A stretch of DNA of 48,197 nucleotides from an uncultured Clostridia bacterium (GTDB lineage: Bacteria; Bacillota; Clostridia; Christensenellales; UBA3700): NCBI GenBank assembly GCA_937880755.1, contig CALGRX010000014.1, forward strand, positions 1-48,197, given 5' to 3'. Shown here piece after piece: positions 41,369 through 48,197 of this stretch. How positions within the stretch are numbered: position 1 is the stretch's first letter; each line of letters opens with the position of its first letter. The notes below the pieces were generated by a model. That model was not told the DNA's origin, ran no database searches, and saw only the letters and a list, made by a program, of their open reading frames with translations. The position numbers and the translations under genes are program-made.

Positions 41369-43167
41369 TGTTGGCAGCAGGCATGGGCAAAAGGCTGGGT
41401 AAATTTACGGGCAACAATACCAAATGTATGCTCGAAGTTGCCGGCAAAAAACTAGTAGACAGAGCTATAGAGGCGGTGGCAAAGGCGGGTATCGACAAGT
41501 TTATATTCGTCATCGGCTACAAGGGAGACAATCTCAGAGATTATATTCTTGACAAGTACAAGGACAGTCCTATAGATTTCGTCTTCATCGACAACAAGGA
41601 TTACGCCACCAGTAACAATATCTACTCTTTTTATATGGCTAAGGAGTACCTCGAACAAGACGATACCATTATGATGGAGTCGGATTTGATATTCGACAGC
41701 AGTCTTATCCAAAAACTCGTGCAGAGTCCCGAGAGAGATATGGCTGTCGTAGCCAAGTACGAGTCTTGGATGGACGGTACGGTGGTCACCTGCGACGGAG
41801 AGGACAATATCACTCAATTTATCGAAAAGGTGGATATGGACCTTAGCCTTACCGAGCAGTATTACAAGACCGTCAACGTGTACAAGTTTTCTCCTCAATT
41901 CGTCACCAATATCTACTTCCCTTTCTTGGAAGCGTATATGAAGGCTTACGGACTCAACAGCTATTACGAGACGGCGCTCAAGGTTGTGTCGCACCTATCC
42001 AAAGCGACGCTCAAAGCCTTCTATATGGACGATATGCCTTGGTACGAGATTGACGACGCGCAAGACTTGGATATCGCCACGATTTTGTTTAGCACAGGCA
42101 AGCGCAAGTACGACGCCATCATATCCAAGTTCGGCGGTTATTGGAGATATAGCAAGATGTTGGATTTTTGCTATCTCGTCAATCCCTACTTTCCACCTAA
42201 AAAAATGGTGGAGAAGATGCAAAAAGAATTCCCTGTTTTGCTCACCCAATATCCTTCGGGACTCAATATCCAAAATATGAATGCCGAGCGCATCTTCGGT
42301 GTGGACGAGAGCCATATCTTGGTGGGCAACGGCGCGGCGGAACTCATCAACGTACTGGGTATGTGGATGAATGGCAAGGTAGCCGTAGGACTTCCTACCT
42401 TCAACGAATACGTCAGGTGCTTCCGCAATTGCGAGTTGATACCTATCGACAACTCTCGCAACGACTATCTGCACGACTTTGACTATCTCACGTCGTTGTG
42501 TGGCAAGGTCGACTATATTTGCCTCGTCAGTCCCGACAACCCAAGCGGTGACTTGTTGACCAAAGAAGAAGTGGAACAGCTATGTGAAAAAGCTCAAAAA
42601 CTCAATACAGGTATCGTAATTGACGAATCTTTTATTGACTTTGCAGACCCCGACAAGCGCTATACGTTGCTAAACAACGACGTACTCAATCGCTTTGACA
42701 ACCTCATAGTCGTCAAGAGTATCAGCAAGTCTTTCGGCGTGCCTGCGCTAAGACTGGGAGTGCTGGCAAGTAGCAACGCCAAGATATTGAGCGAGCTTCG
42801 CTCCTTGATGCAAGTGTGGAATATCAACAGTTTTGCCGAATACTATCTGCAAATCTACAATCTATACGCCTCTCAATACGCCAAGGCTTGCGACAGCATT
42901 GCCTACGAGCGTAATAGATTTATTCGTGAACTGCAAGACGTCAATTCTATCAGAGTATATCCGTCGCAAGCCAACTATCTTATGATAGACCTCGGCGGCA
43001 CCAACTCGTATGAATTTTGCGTGCGTATGCTTAATAATTATAATATACTTGTCAAGGATTTGTCTTCTAAGAATTATTTTAAGGGCAAAAACTTCGTGCG
43101 CGTTGCTATAAGAAACGAGCAAGACAACGACGCTATCATCAAGGCGATGAAAGAGGTGCTGGTATGA
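41356..43167 (+). CDS. Nucleotidyltransferase (LicC-like) fused to a HisC/CobD-like PLP enzyme
   Basis: A 603-residue two-domain enzyme. Residues 1-230 are a sugar/amine-phosphate nucleotidyltransferase: LMLAAGMGKRLGKFTGNNTK (3-22), LEVAGKKLVDRAIEA, DYATSNNIYSFYMA and MMESDLIF, the pattern of LicC-type CTP:phosphocholine cytidylyltransferases. Residues about 260-603 are a fold-type I PLP enzyme like HisC or CobD: ILVGNGAAELINVL, VGLPTFNEY, SPDNPSGDLLT, and Schiff-base Lys458 in SISKSFGVPALRLGV. Such a fusion suggests that one protein makes the amine phosphate (by transamination, or by decarboxylating an amino-acid phosphate as CobD does) and activates it with CTP for LicD. This is inference. 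It starts within licD and ends in an ATGA overlap with the next gene. Confidence 0.88.
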   Translation: MQALMLAAGMGKRLGKFTGNNTKCMLEVAGKKLVDRAIEAVAKAGIDKFIFVIGYKGDNLRDYILDKYKDSPIDFVFIDNKDYATSNNIYSFYMAKEYLEQDDTIMMESDLIFDSSLIQKLVQSPERDMAVVAKYESWMDGTVVTCDGEDNITQFIEKVDMDLSLTEQYYKTVNVYKFSPQFVTNIYFPFLEAYMKAYGLNSYYETALKVVSHLSKATLKAFYMDDMPWYEIDDAQDLDIATILFSTGKRKYDAIISKFGGYWRYSKMLDFCYLVNPYFPPKKMVEKMQKEFPVLLTQYPSGLNIQNMNAERIFGVDESHILVGNGAAELINVLGMWMNGKVAVGLPTFNEYVRCFRNCELIPIDNSRNDYLHDFDYLTSLCGKVDYICLVSPDNPSGDLLTKEEVEQLCEKAQKLNTGIVIDESFIDFADPDKRYTLLNNDVLNRFDNLIVVKSISKSFGVPALRLGVLASSNAKILSELRSLMQVWNINSFAEYYLQIYNLYASQYAKACDSIAYERNRFIRELQDVNSIRVYPSQANYLMIDLGGTNSYEFCVRMLNNYNILVKDLSSKNYFKGKNFVRVAIRNEQDNDAIIKAMKEVLV

Positions 43168-44069
43168 TTTATATAACCGATGAAGAGATAACTTCGCTCG
43201 GCATTGACGAAAGACAGTATTACGAGTGGGTCAAGGATATGATTATATCCAAGAAGTCGGCTATCCTGCCGGCAAAGATAAGTATGAAGATGGAAGGACA
43301 TATCTTTTACAACGTTATGCCTTGCATTTTACCCGACAGCAACGTGGCGGGTGTAAAACTCGTCAATCGTTATCCCGACAACAATCCGAGCCTAAAGAGC
43401 AATTTGATGCTTTACGATCTAAAAAGCGGAGACCTAAAGGCTGTTATGGACGCCAACTTGATAACCACGCTTAGGACGGGAGCGGTAGCCGCGCACTCGA
43501 TATTTTTGTTTGCCAGAGAGGGCTTTCAAGTAATGTCCTTGATAGGACTTGGCAACGTCACCAAGGCGGCATTCAAGATTTTTAGCAAGATATACGGCAA
43601 CAAGCCTCTGACAATCAAAGTCTTCAAATACAAAGACCACGCCGACAAGTTGATAAGAGAGTATGCCGATTACGACAACTACGACTTCGTCGTGTGCGAC
43701 ACTTACGAGCAGACTATGCAAGACAGCGACGTTATCGTGTCGGGCATCACCTTTGCCGAAGGCGACTTTTGTGACGAAAAGGTTTACAAAAAGGGCTGTT
43801 TGATAGTGCCTATACACACGTTGGGCTTCCAAAATTGCGACCTGACGTTCGACAAAGTTTTCGGCGACGACTATTCGCATATCGCGGGGTTCAAATACTT
43901 TGACAAGTTCAAGTCTTTCAACGAAGTTTGCGACGTGCAAAACGGTCTTGTCAAAGGTCGAGAAAACGACCAAGAAAGAATACTTGCCTACAATATAGGC
44001 ATTGCGGTGCACGACTTGTATTTTGCCGAGAAGATTTACGAGCTTATCGTAGAGAAGGGAGCAAAGTAA
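43164..44069 (+). CDS. Ornithine cyclodeaminase / mu-crystallin family enzyme
   Basis: 301 residues. The substrate lobe has AKISMKMEGHIFYNVMPCIL and GVKLVNRYPDNNP. The NAD(P) fold is VMSLIGLGNVTKAAFKIF (about 123-140), preceded by TTLRTGAVAAHSIF, the family's conserved Arg-Thr-Gly region. These enzymes deaminate and cyclise ornithine or reduce imino/keto acids, and related ones make diamino acids. In this operon it probably acts on the amino compound that is attached to the glycan; the substrate is unknown. Four-base overlap with the fusion gene. Confidence 0.85.
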   Translation: MIYITDEEITSLGIDERQYYEWVKDMIISKKSAILPAKISMKMEGHIFYNVMPCILPDSNVAGVKLVNRYPDNNPSLKSNLMLYDLKSGDLKAVMDANLITTLRTGAVAAHSIFLFAREGFQVMSLIGLGNVTKAAFKIFSKIYGNKPLTIKVFKYKDHADKLIREYADYDNYDFVVCDTYEQTMQDSDVIVSGITFAEGDFCDEKVYKKGCLIVPIHTLGFQNCDLTFDKVFGDDYSHIAGFKYFDKFKSFNEVCDVQNGLVKGRENDQERILAYNIGIAVHDLYFAEKIYELIVEKGAK

Positions 44070-44073
44070 AATT

Positions 44074-44574
44074 ATGCAGAGAATAGCCAAATTTTACAAG
44101 GTAGACTTACAAGAGTATATCAAGAGTTTTGACGCCGACAAGGCTCGGCAAGCCCAAGGCGTTTGGAATGATATAGTTTTGCCTAAGAGGGCGACGACGC
44201 ACTCGGCAGGCTACGACTTTTTTGCGCCATTCGATATAGACTTAGAGGTGGGAGAGAGTATCAACGTGCCTACGGGCGTGAGAGTATCTATCGAAGAGGG
44301 GTGGGTACTTATGATTTTCCCTCGTAGCGGACTTGGATTTAAGTATCGCGTGCAACTCGACAACACGGTAGGCATAATAGACGGAGACTACTTCTATTCC
44401 GACAATCAAGGGCATATTTTTTGCAAAATTACCAACTGCGGACTGCAAGGTAAAGCCGTACATATTGCCAAGGGCACAGGCTTTGCGCAAGGCGTATTTT
44501 TACCATACGGCATTACGCTTGACGACCAAGTGACCACGGTACGCAACGGAGGTTTTGGCTCTACGACCAAATAG
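44074..44574 (+). CDS. dut: dUTP diphosphatase
   Basis: A 166-residue trimeric-type dUTPase. The five motifs are seen in order: ATTHSAGYDFFAP (I), PRSGLGFKY (II), NTVGIIDGDYFY (III, catalytic Asp and gate Tyr), GTGFAQGVF (IV) and RNGGFGSTTK (V). Motif V is NGGFGSTTK rather than RGxxGFGSTG. The N-terminal 35 residues before motif I are an extension. It hydrolyses dUTP to dUMP. It starts four bases after the cyclodeaminase-like gene, an odd partner that probably only shares the transcript. Confidence 0.88.
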   Translation: MQRIAKFYKVDLQEYIKSFDADKARQAQGVWNDIVLPKRATTHSAGYDFFAPFDIDLEVGESINVPTGVRVSIEEGWVLMIFPRSGLGFKYRVQLDNTVGIIDGDYFYSDNQGHIFCKITNCGLQGKAVHIAKGTGFAQGVFLPYGITLDDQVTTVRNGGFGSTTK

Positions 44575-44622
44575 ACTACACGATTATAGCGGTTGTTGGT
44601 AAGATGGTTGGCAGTGTATAGT

Positions 44623-44645
44623 TAGGTCGTTGACCTACCTTTTAC
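44623..44645 (+). terminator. Weak terminator after dut
   Basis: TAGGTC (44623-44628) and GACCTA (44632-44637) pair around GTT, followed by CCTTTTACTC. Confidence 0.5.
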
Positions 44646-44719
44646 TCAAAAAGTCCACACAATACTATAAGCGTGTAATGATAGCAAAACAAAAATAAAA
44701 AGAAAAATTAAGGAAAATT

Positions 44720-45304
44720 ATGGACGCAAAACAACAATTTATCGAAATTTTCAATCAAAATATCAAGCGAGAGGGAGCGGATAAGTTGCTTGATTGGCTG
44801 AGCAAGTCGGACTTTTTTGAAGCGCCCGCGTCTAGCAAGTTCCACAACGCCAAACCGCAAGGCTTGGTGGAGCACAGCCTCAACGTGTACTTTAGATTGC
44901 GCGACTTGGTCCAGAGAGAGCGAGAGATTCATCCCGACCTTATCAACGCTAGCGAAGAGAGTATAGCAATCATCGGACTGTTGCACGACCTATGCAAAGT
45001 CAACGTGTATAAGGTGGAGATGCGCAACGTCAAAGTGGACGGCAATTGGGAAAAGGTGCCATATTACGCTATAGATGACAACTTGCCGTACGGACACGGC
45101 GAAAAGTCGGTGTACATAATCAACGGCTTCATCAGACTAACCAGAGAAGAGGCAATGGCTATCAACTGGCACATGGGCGGATTTGACAAGCGTGTAGTAG
45201 GCGGAGATTTTAGTTTGTCCAAAGCATACGAACAATATCCGATAGCCTGCCTTACCAACGTTGCCGATATGCAAGCCACTTACCTTGACGAAACGAGAGA
45301 ATAA
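44720..45304 (+). CDS. HD-domain phosphohydrolase
   Basis: 194 residues. The HD-type metal site is seen as GLVEHSLNVYFRL (first His), IGLLHDLCKV (His-Asp pair), INWHMGG (His) and the later Asp of LTNVADMQATY. The central insert DDNLPYGHGEKSVYII contributes another His. HD proteins cut nucleotides or phosphodiesters; substrate unknown. A good ribosome site is lacking (AAGGAAAATT). It may have its own weak promoter after the dut terminator (TTTACT at 44641, TACTAT at 44663). Confidence 0.82.
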   Translation: MDAKQQFIEIFNQNIKREGADKLLDWLSKSDFFEAPASSKFHNAKPQGLVEHSLNVYFRLRDLVQREREIHPDLINASEESIAIIGLLHDLCKVNVYKVEMRNVKVDGNWEKVPYYAIDDNLPYGHGEKSVYIINGFIRLTREEAMAINWHMGGFDKRVVGGDFSLSKAYEQYPIACLTNVADMQATYLDETRE

Positions 45305-45533
45305 TCGTTGCTTGCAACTTGTTGCAACTAATTGGCATAACGTTGAATACCCGTTGTCGTTTCGCATCGGTTAGGCAACTATAGCAATATCAAAACACAC
45401 TAATATTCGTCGGTTTAGTATTGTTAGTCGCAATATTTTCAAAAAAATTTTTTCGGTGCAAACGTCCGAAAATAGGGCAGTTGAGAGGTGTTGACGAAAA
45501 AATAAATGTCCATAAAACTGCAAAAACCCTTTA

Positions 45534-45575
45534 CAGAGGTGATACAATATAAGTGTCACCTCTGCTCTTTTTCCC
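45534..45575 (+). promoter_or_regulatory. Inverted repeat with T-tract just before the tail-like gene
   Basis: CAGAGGTGA (45534-45542) pairs perfectly with TCACCTCTG (45556-45564), followed by CTCTTTTTCCCC and then the Shine-Dalgarno site. It looks like an intrinsic terminator used as an attenuator, or an operator. A TTTACA box overlaps the left arm but no -10 box is well spaced. The rest of 45305-45530 shows no gene. Confidence 0.5.
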
Positions 45576-45588
45576 CAACGGAGAGACG

Positions 45589-47442
45589 ATGATTATCAAT
45601 CTAAAATACAATAGCCAGACGGGTTTGCTTACGCCTATGGCCAACTACACTCTGGCGCAACACAATCATTTGGCGGACAAAATTGTCGTCGTAAGCAACG
45701 CGCCTGATTGCAAAGACTACAATTATTGTCTGGAATTCGTGTGTTACAACACCAAAAACGTGCCAAAAAATCAATACGTGTCGGAGATTTTGACTTACAC
45801 CGACGACGGACTAGTCTTTGACGTGCCCAACAATCTTACACAGTACGCGGGTTTCGTGGACGTGCAATTGACGGGCTATGCCAAGGACAATTACAACATA
45901 ATCTTCAAGTCAATCAGCAAAAATACCAAGGCTTTTTCGGTGGAAGGCTCGCTCTCGGTGTTGGACAACGCGCTAAGCGACACGCCCAATATTCTCACGC
46001 TGTTGCAACAAGAACTCGACTACGTGAGAGATGTCAAAGAGACCATTGCCAACGACTTTGAAAACCTTATCAAAAACGACCTCGGACAAGTGTTGGAAGA
46101 CTTTGAATACTTTGGCGTAGAGTACGTATTCTACGACAAGAGATATTCCAAAGTTTACAAGGGCAACAGCCTCATCACTCCGCCTACCGTGGAGTTGACG
46201 GAGCAAGAGCAACTATTGGGTTGGGTTACCGCCGACGGCAAGGAGTGGAACTTTGAGACCGACAAGTTGCAAGGACAACTCACTTTGATTGCCAACGTGC
46301 AGAGTATAGGCTTGACTGTCGAGCAAGGGCAAGTTAAGGACTATCAAGGAGAGGCGCAAGATATATACGTGCCGTATAGTCTTGACGGAATTGTTACCGA
46401 CAAAGTATCCGAGGCGTTTGAGATTACGCAGCCCAAGAATACTCTATATTTGCCGATAGGCTTGGCAGATTGTGCATTTTTGCGTGCCGACAACTTTGGC
46501 AATATCGTTGGAGGGAAGGATACCGTTATGATAGGCGGTATTTTTTGTGACCAAAATGGCAGTAGAGTAGTAGGTGTGTGCCGAGATAGAGCGCAAAGCA
46601 CCAACGCAATATACTTGGGCGAGCAAGTGAGGAGCATAAGCGATTACGCTTTTTGCGGAGCAAAGGCGAGCAAAATTATTTTGCCGGACGGCGTGACGAG
46701 CATAGGCGATAAGGCTTTTTGGGGTTGCACCGACGGCTTAGAAGTAGTAATCTATGCAACCGACCCACCATGCGCCGTGGCGACGAGCTTTGCGTTGAAC
46801 TCTAATAGCAACGCTAAAATATTAGTGCCTTGGTGGGCGTATAAGAATTATAAACTCAACGACAACTTCGGCAATTTGGTCGAGCCTTTGGGCGGTATGG
46901 ACTGCATAGGCGAAATAGAAGAGTTGCAAACCCGTAGCAGTCAGTTGGAGCAAACCGTTGTACAAACGGTCGGACAACTAGGTCAAACAACGCAAAACTT
47001 AAGCCAAGTTGAACAAGAAGTCGAACAGGCACAACAAACTCTCAGCCAAGTGGAGCAAAACTTGCAAGGTCAAATCAGTACTCTAAAAAAACTATACAGC
47101 GTAGGCAGTATATATATGTCGGTTAGTTCGACAAGTCCGGCAAGTCTATTCGGCGGAACGTGGGAGCGAATAAAGGATAAGTTTTTGCTCGGCGCCGGCG
47201 ACAGCTATAGCGCGGGCGCGACGGGCGGTAGCGCAACGCATACTCTGACTATAGATGAAATGCCAACTCACTCGCACCAATATTATAGAATGAAAACAGG
47301 CGGAGACACTTGGTGGGTTGCCGGAAGTAATGGCACGATTTTTACACAAGAGTATACCAATACGAATAGCACCGGAAACGGACAAGCGCATAATAATATG
47401 CCGCCGTATTTGACCGTGTACATTTGGAAACGCACTGCATAA
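45589..47442 (+). CDS. Phage tail-fibre/baseplate-like protein with BspA-type LRR and coiled coil
   Basis: A 617-residue protein. The N-terminal 120 residues (INLKYNSQTGLLTPMANYTLAQ ... FVDVQLTGY, given in parts) are beta-rich like BppU-type baseplate upper proteins. About 170-270 has repeats like domains that dock to the fibre. About 341-390 is a BspA-type leucine-rich repeat (VRSISDYAFCGA, then GVTSIGDKAFWGC). About 439-503 is a Gln-rich coiled coil. The C-terminus, from about 505, is the phage collar type: SLFGGTWERI, FLLGAGDSY, MPTHSHQ and NNMPPYLTVYIWKR. The start at 45589 follows GGAGAGA. No other phage gene except the next one is seen, so it is an orphan, part of a remnant or a domesticated tail. 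Confidence 0.8.
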   Translation: MIINLKYNSQTGLLTPMANYTLAQHNHLADKIVVVSNAPDCKDYNYCLEFVCYNTKNVPKNQYVSEILTYTDDGLVFDVPNNLTQYAGFVDVQLTGYAKDNYNIIFKSISKNTKAFSVEGSLSVLDNALSDTPNILTLLQQELDYVRDVKETIANDFENLIKNDLGQVLEDFEYFGVEYVFYDKRYSKVYKGNSLITPPTVELTEQEQLLGWVTADGKEWNFETDKLQGQLTLIANVQSIGLTVEQGQVKDYQGEAQDIYVPYSLDGIVTDKVSEAFEITQPKNTLYLPIGLADCAFLRADNFGNIVGGKDTVMIGGIFCDQNGSRVVGVCRDRAQSTNAIYLGEQVRSISDYAFCGAKASKIILPDGVTSIGDKAFWGCTDGLEVVIYATDPPCAVATSFALNSNSNAKILVPWWAYKNYKLNDNFGNLVEPLGGMDCIGEIEELQTRSSQLEQTVVQTVGQLGQTTQNLSQVEQEVEQAQQTLSQVEQNLQGQISTLKKLYSVGSIYMSVSSTSPASLFGGTWERIKDKFLLGAGDSYSAGATGGSATHTLTIDEMPTHSHQYYRMKTGGDTWWVAGSNGTIFTQEYTNTNSTGNGQAHNNMPPYLTVYIWKRTA

Positions 47443-47460
47443 AGGAGGCAAAGTAGAGAA

Positions 47461-47901
47461 ATGAGAGTATTTAATAAAGATAAAACGCAAGAATTGACAA
47501 CCTATGACCTATCGAAAGGCAGACTTGTTGACGATACTATTACTACGACAATTCAAGCCGTTGCGGGGCAAGAAGAGATAGGACACTATGAAGTTGTCGC
47601 AACATACCCTAACGGTGGACAAGATGTTGAGTGGGTGGTAGACCAGCCTTATATCGAGGCTAAGCCCGCAACAAAAGAAGTCGAAGAGATACAAGTGTAT
47701 ATACCGTTTACCGCCGAAGAGCAAGCCGAGTACGATAGGACAAGATACGAGAGTTTGGTGGAGAGTAGAATAAGACAAAGATACACGCTTAGCCAAGAAT
47801 TGGCTATTCTTAGACAAAAAGAAACTAAAACGAAGGAATACCAAGCATATTTTGACTATTGCGAGGTATGTAAAGCCGAGGCTAAGCAACTGCTTGCATA
47901 G
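47461..47901 (+). CDS. Small phage-associated protein of unknown function
   Basis: A 146-residue protein immediately after the tail-fibre-like gene, with AAAGGAGG eleven bases before the ATG. The first 90 residues are beta-like with YEVVATYPNGGQDVEWVV, and the last 60 form a charged helix (EEQAEYDRTRYESLVESRIRQ, cut here). Similar small proteins follow tail-fibre genes in Bacillota phages, but the exact family cannot be named. Probably acts with the preceding protein. Confidence 0.6.
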   Translation: MRVFNKDKTQELTTYDLSKGRLVDDTITTTIQAVAGQEEIGHYEVVATYPNGGQDVEWVVDQPYIEAKPATKEVEEIQVYIPFTAEEQAEYDRTRYESLVESRIRQRYTLSQELAILRQKETKTKEYQAYFDYCEVCKAEAKQLLA

Positions 47902-47934
47902 AAGGATTGAGATTGCGGGCACGTTTCGTACCGC

Positions 47935-48090
47935 CGAACGTCATTGCGTGTTATGTCATTCCGAGGCTACTTGTAGCCGTGGGAATCTCGTGCCGTATTG
48001 TTTGAGATTTCGACGCCTCGGCACAGGTGCCTTCACTCGCAATGACAGTAGGGCAACCCCCACCCGACAAGTCGGGTGGGGTATTGAGTA
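47935..48090. repeat. Dispersed intergenic repeat with terminal hairpin
   Basis: GTCATTGCGTGTTATGTCATT, then GAATCTCGTGCC, and CTCGCAATGACA near 48046 in reverse, so the unit is flanked by an inverted TGTCATTGCGA motif. It ends in the perfect hairpin CCCCACCCGAC/GTCGGGTGGGG (48059-48082). The remaining bases to the window end (48091-48197) show no supportable feature. Confidence 0.55.
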
Positions 48091-48197
48091 AAAGTTTTGA
48101 CAACCCTTCCACCGTTTCGTGGTATTTCTCACGGCGTAGATACGAGTAAGACAAGAAGTACGCGGATTTTGTGCAGGGAGCATACTCCTTGTATGTG

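Noticed and set aside
45589..47442. Tail-fibre-like protein as target of a diversity-generating retroelement
   Set aside because: No reverse transcriptase or template repeat is seen, and the C-terminus is a collar-type rather than a C-type lectin fold.

Overview
The window looks like a piece of a chromosome from an uncultured, spore-lineage Bacillota (Clostridia-like) bacterium, plausibly from the gut. The reasons are a recognisable Spo0A, strong Shine-Dalgarno sites, sigma-A promoters of the Gram-positive type, an rpsF-ssb-rpsR operon, a PepV-type dipeptidase, DegV, DUF1846 and DUF815 proteins, and catabolic genes for host-type glycans (GH29 fucosidase, NahK-like kinase plus GalE). No genus can be named from sequence reading alone.

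Layout. 1-8050 is AT-rich and accessory: a 1601-residue secreted protein with InlB-type repeats and a glycine-rich tail, a tyrosine recombinase, and next to it a 1.7 kb cassette bounded by perfect 30-bp inverted repeats (6270-6299 and 7966-7995). The cassette holds two convergent genes, a methyltransferase and a membrane-anchored GNAT-like protein. Each starts at an ATG lying inside its repeat copy. A single good promoter sits outside the left repeat. Inversion would therefore exchange which gene is read from that promoter; this is the most interesting system here. A tRNA-Ser closes the region. 8350-15000 holds a zinc-ribbon protein, a Spo0A with Glu at the phospho-acceptor position, an XRE regulator, a COG2509 flavoprotein, a NYN protein, a membrane GIY-YIG protein, a second tRNA-Ser and a PepV-like peptidase. 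15000-18500 holds gltX and rpsF-ssb-rpsR, separated by repeats. 18487-25095 holds a membrane-anchored exported protein, nahK-like, galE, a CapD/WbpM dehydratase and degV. 25300-33000 holds a DUF815 ATPase, mntP behind a manganese riboswitch, a GPH sugar transporter divergent from a GH29 fucosidase, and a DUF1846 protein.

33223-44574 is an exopolysaccharide locus: a long structured leader, initiating sugar-phosphate transferase, two GT2 and one GT4 glycosyltransferases, a Wzy-like polymerase and a Wzx flippase. It is followed from its own promoter by LicD, a nucleotidyltransferase-PLP enzyme fusion, an ornithine-cyclodeaminase-family enzyme and dUTPase. The galE and WbpM-like enzymes at 21-24 kb probably supply nucleotide sugars. 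The LicD set looks like a route for putting a phospho-amine group on the glycan. 44720-48197 holds an HD hydrolase and two orphan phage-tail-like genes.

Intergenic DNA carries dispersed repeats, a 120-bp tandem repeat and a recurrent palindrome inside terminators. No CRISPR array, rRNA gene or IS element was seen. All assignments come from reading motifs; no database search was run.
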